From PMG-095 sp037200885 (GTDB lineage Bacteria > Myxococcota_A > Polyangia > Polyangiales > Polyangiaceae): 64,000 nt of DNA. Of this stretch, positions 42,297 to 51,620 are shown piece after piece (the first letter of the stretch is position 1; each line of letters starts with the position of its first letter). The DNA is taken from contig JBBCIN010000003.1 in the NCBI GenBank assembly GCA_037200885.1, forward strand, positions 806,001-870,000, read 5' to 3'. Below the pieces are notes generated by a model. It searched no databases and was not told where the DNA came from. It worked only from the letters and a program-made list of their open reading frames with translations. The translations under genes were made by a program, and so were the position numbers.

Positions 42297-44168
42297 TCAA
42301 CCGGGAGCGTGTTCGAGCGCGGTTTGCAGGGCGGACTCTTGCTCCGCGCGTGAGAATTGCAGCTCGTGGAGACGGGCGTATAGGCCGCCTTGGGCCATCA
42401 GTTCGCCATGCGTCCCTTGTTCGACGACGCAGCCTTTGCGGAGCACCAAGATACGGTCGGCCTTTTGTACCGTGCTCAGGCGATGTGCAATCACGAGCGC
42501 GGTCCGGCCACGCATCAACTCTTCCAACGCGCGCTGCAGGCGAGCTTCGGTGTCGCTATCGACGCTGGCGGTGGCTTCGTCCAAAATCAGAATTTGAGCG
42601 TCGCGATAGAGCGCGCGGGCGAAGGCAATCAGTTGGCGTTCGCCGGTCGAAAAGTTGGAGCCGTATTCGTCCACGCGCGTGTCGATGCCGCGTTCGCGCG
42701 AGGCGAATAGATCGAGCGCGCCGATACGGCGCAGCACGTCTTCGACACGCGCGCGGTCGGGCAGCTCCGAGGCCGCGACATTGCTGGCGACCGTGCCCGG
42801 AAAGAGCACGACGTCTTGCGGGACGACCGCGAAGCGGCGCCTGAGTTGCTCGCGCGCGAGGCCAGCGACGTCATCGCCGTCCACGCGCACGGTGCCGCTC
42901 TCAATCTCGTACAAGCGCAGCAAAAGAGCCGTAATCGTGGTTTTTCCGGAACCGGTCGGGCCGACCAGCGCGATACGCTCACCGCGGCGAGCGGCGAAGC
43001 TCACGTGGGACAGAATCGGCGTGCCCGGCTTGTAACTGAAGTTGACGTCCTCGAACTGGAGCGCGAACTCCGGGTCGCCGGCGGGCTTACCGACGCGTGC
43101 GGGTGCGTCGGGCTCGACCACGTCCAGCAAGCTGAACACGCGCTCGGCACCGGCCATCGCGGCTTGTAGCAACGTGTAGCGTTGAGCGAGTTGCGAGATG
43201 GGTTCGAAGAATTGCGATAGGTAAGCGGTGAACGCCACCAGGGTGCCGAAGCTCACCGGCCGGTACCCAAACGAGACGATCACCAACGCCAGGCAGATCG
43301 CAGCGATGGTGTCGATCGCGGCGTCTTGAATCGAGTCCCACTTGATCGCGCTCATGTTGGCGTCGCGATAGGACAGGTTGCTCTCGTCGAACTCGGCAGC
43401 GGCGGCTTCTTGGCGGCCGAACGCTTGGATCAGGGTCATGCCCGTCACCTGCTCGTTCATGGTCGCATTCATGCGCGAGGTCTTGGCGCGGATGGCGCGG
43501 AACGCTTCACGGATGTTGCGCCGCACGAGCACCACGAGCACGGCCATCGGCGGGACCGCGGCGAAGGCAAACAGCGACAGTTTCCAGTCCAAAAGCAGCA
43601 TCAGGATGACGATGCCGATCAGCCGCGCCAGATCCCCGACCGCGCTCAACGCGCCGGACGCGAACATCTCCAAGATCGCGTCCGTGTCATTGGTGACGCG
43701 CGACACGAGCCGTCCAACCAGCTGTTTGTCGAAGAAGCCGAGCCGCAGTTGCTGTAGGAACTCGAACGCCTCGCGCCGCATGTCGGCGACTGCGCGGGCG
43801 CCGGCCACCTGCACGGCGTACATCTGCACCAGGCCCAACAGCTGCTCGGCGACGAGCACCCCCGCGAGTAGCAGGCCGCCGTGAAAGAGCGCGACGCGAT
43901 CGCCGTTCTTGACCACGCCATCGATCGCCGAGCGCATGATCAACGGTCGGACGAGCGCGCCGACCGAGGTCAGCAAGATCACGACCACGGAGGCCCAGAG
44001 CAGCAGGCGGTACGGCAACAAGTAGCCCCACAGCCGCTTGGTCAGGCGTGCGTCATAGGCCTTGCCGAAGCGCTCCTCCTCGTGGAACGCTTTGAGGATG
44101 CGCTCGGTGCGCTTCTTGTCGGCGCGACCGCGTTGCTCGCGCGTTGGGGGTACCGAGGGCGGTGTCAC
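42297..44168 (-). CDS. ABC exporter half-transporter with canonical Walker B (partner of 44165-45967)
   Basis: 623 residues: about 60 cytoplasmic N-terminal residues, six transmembrane helices (about 50-340), and a nucleotide-binding domain. Walker A is GPTGSGKTT, the Q-loop is VVPQDVVLFPG, Walker B is ILILDEATASVD with the catalytic Glu, and the H-loop is VIAHRLS. The signature motif deviates from LSGGQ, reading FSTGE. It starts at a GTG that overlaps the previous stop (GTGA at 44165-44168), so the two half-transporters are made together. The pattern fits heterodimeric multidrug/lipid exporters of the MdlAB/BmrCD/TM287-288 kind. Confidence 0.92.
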   Translation of the reverse strand: MTPPSVPPTREQRGRADKKRTERILKAFHEEERFGKAYDARLTKRLWGYLLPYRLLLWASVVVILLTSVGALVRPLIMRSAIDGVVKNGDRVALFHGGLLLAGVLVAEQLLGLVQMYAVQVAGARAVADMRREAFEFLQQLRLGFFDKQLVGRLVSRVTNDTDAILEMFASGALSAVGDLARLIGIVILMLLLDWKLSLFAFAAVPPMAVLVVLVRRNIREAFRAIRAKTSRMNATMNEQVTGMTLIQAFGRQEAAAAEFDESNLSYRDANMSAIKWDSIQDAAIDTIAAICLALVIVSFGYRPVSFGTLVAFTAYLSQFFEPISQLAQRYTLLQAAMAGAERVFSLLDVVEPDAPARVGKPAGDPEFALQFEDVNFSYKPGTPILSHVSFAARRGERIALVGPTGSGKTTITALLLRLYEIESGTVRVDGDDVAGLAREQLRRRFAVVPQDVVLFPGTVASNVAASELPDRARVEDVLRRIGALDLFASRERGIDTRVDEYGSNFSTGERQLIAFARALYRDAQILILDEATASVDSDTEARLQRALEELMRGRTALVIAHRLSTVQKADRILVLRKGCVVEQGTHGELMAQGGLYARLHELQFSRAEQESALQTALEHAPG

Positions 44169-45967
44169 TGGGCGACCTGTTGTTCGTCCGGCACGATCCC
44201 GCCAAGCTTGGCGAGCTCGCTCTCGATCCGCTGTTCCTCGGCAAAAATCGCGTAAATTCCGCCATTTTTGCTGAGCTCGTGGTGAGTCCCGCGTTCCACC
44301 ACTCGGCCCTTTTCGAGCACGATGATTCGATCACAGTGGGCGGCCGCCGCCACGCGGTGCGTAATCAAGATCAAGCCACGCTTTTGGCGTTGGCGATCGA
44401 TGGCGTCCAAGATGGCGCGCTCCGTGCGCGCGTCCACCGCGCTCAGCGGGTCGTCGAGCACCAGCACCTTGGGCTCGGAGGCGAAGGCCGCGGCGAGGGC
44501 CACGCGCTGCTTCTGACCGCCGGAGAGTTGCACGCCCCGTTCGCCCACGACGGTATCGAAGCCGTCCGGCAGATCCAGCACTTCTTGTTCGATGCACGCT
44601 TCGCGCGCGGCTTCCTCGACCTTGAGGATGGACTCGGGCTCGTCCGGTTCATCCAGCGAAAAGCCGATGTTGCGCGCGACCGTGGTCGAAAACAGAAACG
44701 CATTCTGCTGCGCATAGCCGACGCTTGCTCGCACGACCGACAGCGGCAGATCGCAGACATCCACCCCGTCCAAAAACACGCTGCCACGAGGCGTGGGCTG
44801 CAAGCGCGCGAGCAGCACGGCGAGCGATGATTTGCCGCTGCCCGTGCGACCCACGATAGCCAGGGAATGCCCCGCCGGAAGCTCGAAGCTCACGTCGTCG
44901 AGCACCTTGCGATCGTTGTACGAGAACGAGAGCCGCTTGACCTCGAGCCTGCCTGCCGCCCCTGCCGGCAGCGCGCGGTCACCATCGACGATGTCCGGCA
45001 CCGCACTGAAGATGTCGGTCAAGCGCGAGAACGCTGCCCGCCCACGCTGGAGCAATCCGATCACGAACCCCAGTGAGATCAGCGGCCAGGTCAGCCGCCC
45101 GAGCGCGCGGTAGAACGCGAGAAAGCCGCCCGCATCGAGTTCGCCGTGCAGCATCATCAAGCCGCCGTACCAGAACACGACCAAGACTCCGATCGAGATC
45201 GTCGCGGTCAAAATCGGACCGAGCGCGCCGCGCAGGCGAGCGAGCGACAGGCTTTTATCCAGGTATGCCTGGTTCGTTTTCTCGAAGGCGAGCACCTCCT
45301 GTGGTTCGAGCGCAAACGAGCGAATCACGCGCACGCCGGCCACGCTGGAGAGCACGCGCGCGCTCATCTTGCCCAAGGCGTCTTGGTTGTCCCGGGTACG
45401 CGTGTAGAAATGCTGGGAAAAACCCCGGGTAATCAGCAGAACGAAGGGCAGTGGCGCGAGCGAGGCCAAGGTCAACTTGAGCGAAATCGGGATCGTGACG
45501 GCGAGCGCGCTGACGAGCGCGAAACCCGTGTTGATGATGTTCAAGATGCCGAAGCCGAGCAAGAGTCGAACCTGCACCAAGTCGTTGGTCACGCGGCTCA
45601 TGATTTCGCCGGTGCTCATGCGACGGTAGAAGGAGGGGCCGAGCTTCAGCAGCCGCTCGAGGATTTCTTGACGTAGCTCGTACTCTGCGATGCGACCGGC
45701 GTTGAAGATGGTGACGCGCGACAACACCCGCACCACGAAGGCCGCCAACGCGGCGACCACCAAGAGCTCACCGAGCGCGATCGCCTGCGCGCTGTGACCC
45801 TCGGTGGCAAAGTTGATCGCGCGGCGCATGCGCGTATCGAACCACCATTGGAACAACTGATAGGCCGCGAGCAATACGAGGCCGACGCTGTAGCGCGGCG
45901 CGTGGCGGTAGAACTGCCCCATGAGCCGGACGGGCACGGGGATCTGGGGAGAGCGATCGTTGGTCAC
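44165..45967 (-). CDS. ABC exporter half-transporter with degenerate Walker B
   Basis: 600 residues: six transmembrane helices (about 25-320) and a nucleotide-binding domain. Walker A is GRTGSGKSS, the signature LSGGQKQR is canonical, and the H-loop is LITHRVA. Walker B reads VLVLDDPLSAVD, with Asp where the catalytic Glu should be. Paired with the next gene this leaves one working and one degenerate ATP site. The gene starts at GTG 45967. Its 3' end overlaps the partner gene by four bases. The cargo is not predictable from sequence. Confidence 0.92.
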   Translation of the reverse strand: MTNDRSPQIPVPVRLMGQFYRHAPRYSVGLVLLAAYQLFQWWFDTRMRRAINFATEGHSAQAIALGELLVVAALAAFVVRVLSRVTIFNAGRIAEYELRQEILERLLKLGPSFYRRMSTGEIMSRVTNDLVQVRLLLGFGILNIINTGFALVSALAVTIPISLKLTLASLAPLPFVLLITRGFSQHFYTRTRDNQDALGKMSARVLSSVAGVRVIRSFALEPQEVLAFEKTNQAYLDKSLSLARLRGALGPILTATISIGVLVVFWYGGLMMLHGELDAGGFLAFYRALGRLTWPLISLGFVIGLLQRGRAAFSRLTDIFSAVPDIVDGDRALPAGAAGRLEVKRLSFSYNDRKVLDDVSFELPAGHSLAIVGRTGSGKSSLAVLLARLQPTPRGSVFLDGVDVCDLPLSVVRASVGYAQQNAFLFSTTVARNIGFSLDEPDEPESILKVEEAAREACIEQEVLDLPDGFDTVVGERGVQLSGGQKQRVALAAAFASEPKVLVLDDPLSAVDARTERAILDAIDRQRQKRGLILITHRVAAAAHCDRIIVLEKGRVVERGTHHELSKNGGIYAIFAEEQRIESELAKLGGIVPDEQQVAQ

Positions 45968-46027
45968 TGCGTGGGACGAGGACGAGGCGGGGCCTTATAA
46001 GACTTCAGCGCCCCGCTGGTAAGCCCC

Positions 46028-46957
46028 CTACGGCGCGAGGAGCGATTCCGGCAAGAGCTCACGGACCAGCGCCAGCAGCTCCTGGGCGGTAAACGGCTTG
46101 CGCAAGAAGCGCGCGCCGTCGGTCAGCGCGCCCACATGCTCCGGCGAGTAACCCGAGATATACAGCACTCGCGCATGTTCACAGGGGTGACGGAGGCGCC
46201 GAACCAGATCTTTGCCCGAGACGCCGGGCAGCACCAAATCCGAAACGACCAAGCCGATTGACGGGCCGTACAGCTCGGCTTGGGCCAGCGCGCTGCGCTC
46301 GTTGTGCGCGGTGATCACTGCGTAGCCGAACGCGCGCAGGATGCGGGCGGTCACGGCTTGAACTTGCGGTTCGTCTTCGATCAACAGGATCACGCCCGCC
46401 TGCTGTGGCACGGCGACCGCCATGCGACCGGAGGAGTCCGTGCTTGCCCCGTAGGGCAGGTGCGCAACGTACGCCAGATCACTTTCGGACAACTGCACGA
46501 ACTCCAATCGACCGCCCAGGCGCTCGAGCAGCTGCTCGAGAGCGGAGAACCCGACCTCGGCCTGAGAGGGCTTGTACGCGCGTCGCTCGGGCGCGGGCTC
46601 GTGAGCGAGTCGTAGCGCACGCACTACGACGCGCGCGCGCGCCTCGGCGGTTTCTATCACGCCGTTCGTGGCGCCGACGGGCGCGTCGTTGATGCCGCGC
46701 GTTTCGACGACGATGCGACCGCCCGGACCGAGCAGCGCGCGCGCAGCCGTGCACAAACCGAGTACGATCTGCTCCAGGTAGACGAGCTGCACCGCGACCA
46801 ACGTCACGCTCGGCGACAACGCGAACTGCACGCCCACCGACAGCCCCACGATCTCGGAGATGGATTGCTCCGCGCGAGCAACGACCTGATTCAGGTCAGT
46901 GCAATTCTCGCCGGCATGCGCCGAACGAAACCGGCTGGCGAGCGCAGCGGAAGTCAT
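46028..46957 (-). CDS. Receiver protein with degenerate histidine-kinase ATPase-like domain
   Basis: About 309 residues. The C-terminal receiver (about 185-305) is complete: ILLIEDEP, phospho-acceptor Asp in VVSDLVLPGVSG, YISGY and RKPF. The N-terminal part aligns in pattern with the HATPase domain of hybrid kinases (VQLVYLEQIVLGLCTAARALLGPGGRIVVET). The usual N-box NLxxNARDA reads GLCTAARAL, so the Mg-binding Asn is missing, and no HisKA phospho-His helix precedes it. It is probably not a kinase. I chose the ATG at 46957; the frame stays open to 47122 only by running through a tandem repeat. An EAL gene lies upstream on the same strand. Confidence 0.78.
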   Translation of the reverse strand: MTSAALASRFRSAHAGENCTDLNQVVARAEQSISEIVGLSVGVQFALSPSVTLVAVQLVYLEQIVLGLCTAARALLGPGGRIVVETRGINDAPVGATNGVIETAEARARVVVRALRLAHEPAPERRAYKPSQAEVGFSALEQLLERLGGRLEFVQLSESDLAYVAHLPYGASTDSSGRMAVAVPQQAGVILLIEDEPQVQAVTARILRAFGYAVITAHNERSALAQAELYGPSIGLVVSDLVLPGVSGKDLVRRLRHPCEHARVLYISGYSPEHVGALTDGARFLRKPFTAQELLALVRELLPESLLAP

Positions 46958-47029
46958 CCCAACGCTGTCATGGGAACCCCGATCAAGTGCGGTGTCAACG
47001 CTCGCTCGGCGTGAAGCGGAGTCTCGACC

Positions 47030-47089
47030 GACTCGGCGACTCGGCGACTCGGCGACTCGGCGACTCGCGACTCGCGACTCGGCAACTCG
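47030..47089. repeat. Short tandem repeat (GACTCGGC / GACTCGC)
   Basis: Four exact copies of GACTCGGC (47030-47061) are followed by two of GACTCGC (47062-47075), one more GACTCGGC (47076-47083) and a partial AACTCG. It lies in the 247-bp gap between the EAL gene and the receiver-protein gene. The 7/8-bp unit mix is typical of replication slippage. The inverted sequence GCCGAGT follows at about 47098-47104. Confidence 0.85.
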
Positions 47090-47204
47090 ATTGTGTTGCC
47101 GAGTATCACGTTCGACACTCACTCTGCTGGGTTAGTGCGCGGTTCCCTTACATTCGACTACGTGGTGCTTCGCGGGAAGCGCTGCGATTTTTGCGCTGGG
47201 AAGC

Positions 47205-48077
47205 CTACGCGCCGATGATCTTACGCGGCATCGGCCAGCTCGGCTTCGGGATTGGGAAGGCCGGGCGCGCAAACAAGTAACCTTGGCCGTAGTGCGCTCC
47301 GGTGTCGATCACGGCCGAGAGCTCGTCTTCCGTCTCGATTCCCTCGGCGACTACGCGGGCTCCGAGCTCCTTACAGAGCGACACGACTTGCCGGACCAAG
47401 ATCTGCTGCCGCTTGCTCTTTTCGATGCCGCGTATCAAAGCCAGGTCCAGCTTCACGACGTGCGGCTCCAGATCGATGATGCGCTTCAGGTTCGAGTGGC
47501 CCGCGCCAAAGTCGTCGACCACCAAGAAGGCGCCGCTGCGTGAGCAGATCTCTTTCAGCACATTCACACACAACCCAAAGTAGGTGAACGCGGCCGACTC
47601 CGTAATCTCGAGATACACCGCACGCTCGTGAAAAAACAGCGGATCATCGGGGCGAACCAGCCAGCCCTCGTCGAGCTCGTGAGGATGAAGGTTCACGAAC
47701 AAAGGCACGTCCGTGCAGCGGGCGAACGCCACTTCACGCACCTTTCGTCCGAGACTCCCGCAGCAGCGCTCTTCTTGCGCCCGCTCGAAGAGCGTCATCG
47801 GATTTTTGAATTCCGGCCATTTGCAGCGGGTCAGGGCCTCGAGCGCGAACGAGACCCCAGTCGACAGGTCGACGATCGGCTGGAACACGACGTCCAGATC
47901 GCAGACCGCGATGTCGCGCACCGACGACGCCACGGAGACGGGCATTGCCTCGCTGTGCACGGCACGCGCGATGGGCTGGGTGGTGGAAGTCGGCAGGTCT
48001 CGACTGACGGCAGCCGGGGGCCGGCGAGTCACGGCCTCGTGGATCGCCGTTGCCGGAGGCTTCGAAACGCTGGGCAT
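47205..48077 (-). CDS. EAL-domain c-di-GMP phosphodiesterase
   Basis: 290 residues. After a disordered N-terminus of about 55 residues, the EAL domain shows the catalytic set: E80 in LEALTR, Asn in NLHPHE, Glu in LEITES, the Asp pair in VVDDFGAGHSNL, Lys in VVKLDLALI, Glu in VAEGIETEDE and Gln in GQGYLFARP. All metal- and substrate-binding positions look intact, so it should hydrolyse c-di-GMP to pGpG. It could counteract the GGDEF protein encoded at 18630. It lies between an Omp85 gene and the receiver-pseudokinase gene on the same strand. Confidence 0.9.
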   Translation of the reverse strand: MPSVSKPPATAIHEAVTRRPPAAVSRDLPTSTTQPIARAVHSEAMPVSVASSVRDIAVCDLDVVFQPIVDLSTGVSFALEALTRCKWPEFKNPMTLFERAQEERCCGSLGRKVREVAFARCTDVPLFVNLHPHELDEGWLVRPDDPLFFHERAVYLEITESAAFTYFGLCVNVLKEICSRSGAFLVVDDFGAGHSNLKRIIDLEPHVVKLDLALIRGIEKSKRQQILVRQVVSLCKELGARVVAEGIETEDELSAVIDTGAHYGQGYLFARPAFPIPKPSWPMPRKIIGA

Positions 48078-48200
48078 GAACCAAATGATGATAACGGCTC
48101 ACGACGCGCAGGCATAAGTCCGTGGTGTCAAAATCGCGACACCACTTCACGACTGCACAGCGCACGAGTGTTACAGGATGTACTCGTTGCCTGTGACCGC

Positions 48201-51200
48201 TCAGTACAGGCCGATGCTGAAATGGAAAGCGCCGATGTCTTCCCAATATCGCTTGTTGTCTCGATTTGGGAATAGGTCATCGAGCACGCGATCCACGTTG
48301 AAGCCGTAGTCGAACACGAGCGGTCCGATCGGAGTGGCGATGCGCAAACCAGTGCCAACCGCGTACCTCAGCTGGAGCACGTTGATGCGCGCGGGATCGG
48401 TCCACAGGTTTCCAGCGTCCAAGAACAGCGCGGTCTCGACGCTACTGGTTACCGGGATGCGCAGCTCCGCCCGCGGGTTCAAGAACACGTCGCCACCGCG
48501 GATCACCACGTCCTGAATGCTCAGCCCGGACTTGGGATCGAGCAAGCGTTGGGCGATGTCTTGGGGCACCAAAGAATCCTGCAAGAAGCCACGCAGAGTG
48601 TCGACACCGCCCAGGAAGAACAAGCGATCGGGATAGGTCTGCGAGCCCGGGATCAGATGTTGAATCAGGCCCCAACGAAAGCTCAGCGCCAGAGCGAGGC
48701 CCTTGTCGTTCAACCGAATGTATCCTGCGACGCGGCTCGTGTAGCGTAAGAAATCGCTGTGTACGGCCTGAAACGGATCGATCAGTTGCTTGTCGTTTGC
48801 GTCCGGCGCCGAGTCGGCGCAACCGGTTTCTTGCGAGGGGCTCGAATCGAGTGGAATCGAGTTCACGTGCTCGACCCCCGCCGAGACGAAGGTACCACTG
48901 GTCGCGTTGAGCGGATTGTCGCGCCGATCCCAGGTGACGCCGAGGCGCTGAGCCAGCACCCGCGAGAGGCCTTGCGGCACGCGAAATAGTGCTTGCTGTG
49001 CCTGGTGATCCTGCAGGTAGCATTTCAGTGCGTTCTTCTGATCATTGCCGAAGATCTGCGAGTAGTTTCGCTCGACCGAGGGGCCAATCTGCACGGAGAA
49101 GCGTCGGTCGGGTCGAAAGGAGAGCGTGACGATGCCGGCGTCTTTGGTGATGCCGTAGTCGCGCGCGTTGTCGCGTAAATCCACGCCTTCCACGCTCAGT
49201 CGGAAGAGCGGTCCGAGACCGATGTTCGGAAATTCGACGGTTGCCGTGTTCCGGCGCTCCAAACGTTCACCGACGCTCAGCTCGCTGTACTTCACCTTCA
49301 CGTCGTCTTCGAGAATGAACGCAGTCGGCAGGTAGCCGAGCTGCGAGCGCAGCGTGAGCGAAATGGCTTGGCCGCCCAGGTTGCGATGTCCGTACTCGAA
49401 CGAAACGCGCGCACCCTCGCCGGTGCTGAACCCAGGACGAACATCGAGGTATTGCGGAACGCGCTCTTCGATCTCGACGACCACGACCTTTTCGCGCGCC
49501 GGCACGTACGGATCCTCGAAGCCGACGTTGACGCTCGAAAAAACACCCAGCGTTGCCAGACGCTCTTCGGTCTTGCGCACTAGGCTGCGTTGATAGAGCC
49601 CGCCGACTTCGAGCGCGATGCGCGTGCGAATCAAACTCTCCTTGGTGCGCGCCGCCCCGCGCACCAAGATTCGCGAAACACGCACCGGTTCACGTTCGCT
49701 GATGATGAAACGCACACGCGCGCGCGTGTGATCGAGCGAAAGATCGAGCGCCGTTTCGGCCTCCGCGAAGGCAAACCCCCGTTCGGCGTACTCATCCAGC
49801 ACGCGGCGGCGTGCTTTTTCGATCTCCACCTGCGAAACGGGCGTACCGAGCCGAAGATCGGCGATCGATTGCAGCTCTTTCTCGACGATGACGCGGTTAC
49901 CCTCGAAGCCCAGATCGTAGAGCGTGGCGCGCGGCCCGAGCTTGATCGGCAGATGCAAGACCAGCGACGGCTCGCACTTCACGCCACGCTTCGGATCCGG
50001 TACGCACGACAGCGTGGGGTCGACCGCGGCTTCTTCCAGCGGCAAGCCGACGGCATCGTAGCGGCATGCGGTCGGCGGCCGGCGCGGAGGTCCCACCGGC
50101 AGGCATTGTCCGGCCGGCGAGCGCTGCGAACACGCGCGCCGGAGCACTTGGACCGGGCCGACGCTAGCCGACAGATAGCCCTCGGAGCGATACAGGTCTT
50201 GGACGTGTTTGATCGCGCGATCGTAGACGTCCGGATCGTACACCGCCCACGGATTGAGCTGGTCGGGCACGACGCGCTCGCCAGTATCGGACGTCGGGCC
50301 TTGAAGTGAGTCGAGCACGGCGGGGTCGACGGCGTCGAAGATGCGTCCACCCGGCAGCTCGGACAAGAAGCTGTCGATTTCGCTGCCCACTTGCTCGGGC
50401 GTGCGCGCCCCAGTCAAGCATGGGTATTGGCGAGCCACGACGTGAACCAGCGCGCCTTCGCGCACGACGAACACGATGTCTTGGATCGGGTCCTCCGCCC
50501 GACCTCGCTCGGAGTAGCGCACCTCCACGTCGAAGAAGCCGTGTTCGCGATAAAATTTGCTTATTTTCTCGGTCAACGCGGCAGGCGACAGATCGCTCGC
50601 ATTCTCGACGTCCAGCACGTTCTCGAGCTGGCCCGCGTCGAAGTGGCGATTGCCCTCGAAGCGAAAACGGACCTTGGAGTAAGCGTAGACCATGACCTGA
50701 AGCAGCGTGCGCTGTTCGCCCGAGAGCTGATGCGAAACCTTGGCCCGATGAAAGCCGCGAGTCTTCAGATCCGTCTCCAGCGCGCGATCCGCGTCGGTGA
50801 GCGCGTCTTCGTTGGCGCGATCGCCCTGACCCACCGCGTAGCCAGACAGCGCTTCGGCCATCCCCTCTGCCGCTGGGTCGGGCCAAACGCCGAAACGACG
50901 CAGGGCGATGTTGCGCGGCGGCCCGGCAATCACGTCGATCGTGAGCACCACGGACGCTGGATCGTCGGTGTCCACCGTCTCGACCGTGACGCGCGCTTGG
51001 TCGTAGCCCCGGCGCACGTACAGCGCCGTCACTCGGTCCTGCAGCGCGCGCAGCTCGACCGCCGTGAGCGCGCCGCCCTGATGCACGTCCGCCGCGCGCA
51101 GCACGTCGTCTTGCTCGAGCCCGCCGGCGGCGACTCGAATATTGGCGATCAGCCGCCGCGGAACGACGCGAATCGTCAGTCGAACCCCGCCCACTTCGGC

Positions 51201-51506
51201 GTCGACGCTGGCACGCATGTCGGCGTAGCGTCCGCTATCGCCGAGCTCTGCCAGGACGCGCCGAACCAGATCAGCGCTGAGCAGTTGGCCGATGCGCGCG
51301 TGCTCGATCAGCGGAGTAGCGGTCCAACGCCCACCCTCGGTCAACACCTGGATGCGCGTGATGGGGCGCCCGATGAAGGGCGATAGATCCGGCGGCGATT
51401 GCAAGACCAAAGTGGCGTCGCGCTCCGCCGCAAACACGGGCCACGGACGCAACATCGAAAATACGGCTGTCAGCACCCAAATCAGGGGCATCTGTCCGAG
51501 CCGCAT
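48201..51506 (-). CDS. Omp85-family (BamA/TamA-like) outer-membrane protein with multiple POTRA domains
   Basis: About 1101 residues. The ATG at 51506 gives a signal peptide (LIWVLTAVFSMLRPWPVFA). Several POTRA-like repeats fill residues about 40-680 (for example KVRFRFEGNRHFDAGQLENVL and LYDLGFEGNRVIVEKELQSI). The C-terminal 380 residues form the barrel, with GGVDTLRGF in place of the usual VRGF-type motif in the inward loop, and a terminal aromatic end (FHFSIGLY). Between two POTRAs there is a Pro/Cys-rich insertion with five Cys (about residues 460-515). It probably inserts or exports outer-membrane or surface proteins. The main BamA of the cell may be elsewhere. Confidence 0.85.
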   Translation of the reverse strand: MRLGQMPLIWVLTAVFSMLRPWPVFAAERDATLVLQSPPDLSPFIGRPITRIQVLTEGGRWTATPLIEHARIGQLLSADLVRRVLAELGDSGRYADMRASVDAEVGGVRLTIRVVPRRLIANIRVAAGGLEQDDVLRAADVHQGGALTAVELRALQDRVTALYVRRGYDQARVTVETVDTDDPASVVLTIDVIAGPPRNIALRRFGVWPDPAAEGMAEALSGYAVGQGDRANEDALTDADRALETDLKTRGFHRAKVSHQLSGEQRTLLQVMVYAYSKVRFRFEGNRHFDAGQLENVLDVENASDLSPAALTEKISKFYREHGFFDVEVRYSERGRAEDPIQDIVFVVREGALVHVVARQYPCLTGARTPEQVGSEIDSFLSELPGGRIFDAVDPAVLDSLQGPTSDTGERVVPDQLNPWAVYDPDVYDRAIKHVQDLYRSEGYLSASVGPVQVLRRACSQRSPAGQCLPVGPPRRPPTACRYDAVGLPLEEAAVDPTLSCVPDPKRGVKCEPSLVLHLPIKLGPRATLYDLGFEGNRVIVEKELQSIADLRLGTPVSQVEIEKARRRVLDEYAERGFAFAEAETALDLSLDHTRARVRFIISEREPVRVSRILVRGAARTKESLIRTRIALEVGGLYQRSLVRKTEERLATLGVFSSVNVGFEDPYVPAREKVVVVEIEERVPQYLDVRPGFSTGEGARVSFEYGHRNLGGQAISLTLRSQLGYLPTAFILEDDVKVKYSELSVGERLERRNTATVEFPNIGLGPLFRLSVEGVDLRDNARDYGITKDAGIVTLSFRPDRRFSVQIGPSVERNYSQIFGNDQKNALKCYLQDHQAQQALFRVPQGLSRVLAQRLGVTWDRRDNPLNATSGTFVSAGVEHVNSIPLDSSPSQETGCADSAPDANDKQLIDPFQAVHSDFLRYTSRVAGYIRLNDKGLALALSFRWGLIQHLIPGSQTYPDRLFFLGGVDTLRGFLQDSLVPQDIAQRLLDPKSGLSIQDVVIRGGDVFLNPRAELRIPVTSSVETALFLDAGNLWTDPARINVLQLRYAVGTGLRIATPIGPLVFDYGFNVDRVLDDLFPNRDNKRYWEDIGAFHFSIGLY

Positions 51507-51620
51507 GCCGCCTGTCTTACACCAGACTGCGCTGCCCGTGGTCACAAGCCGCGCCGGCACGATGAATCTACGCGAAGCAGTTGGCACGGGAGCCGTCCTC
51601 TACTATCCGGCCTTGAGCCA

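Noticed and set aside
46958..47122. An N-terminal extension of the receiver protein up to 47122.
   Set aside because: The extra residues are translated tandem repeats (Arg/Ser/Val-rich) and lie before the ATG at 46957, where similarity to the domain begins.
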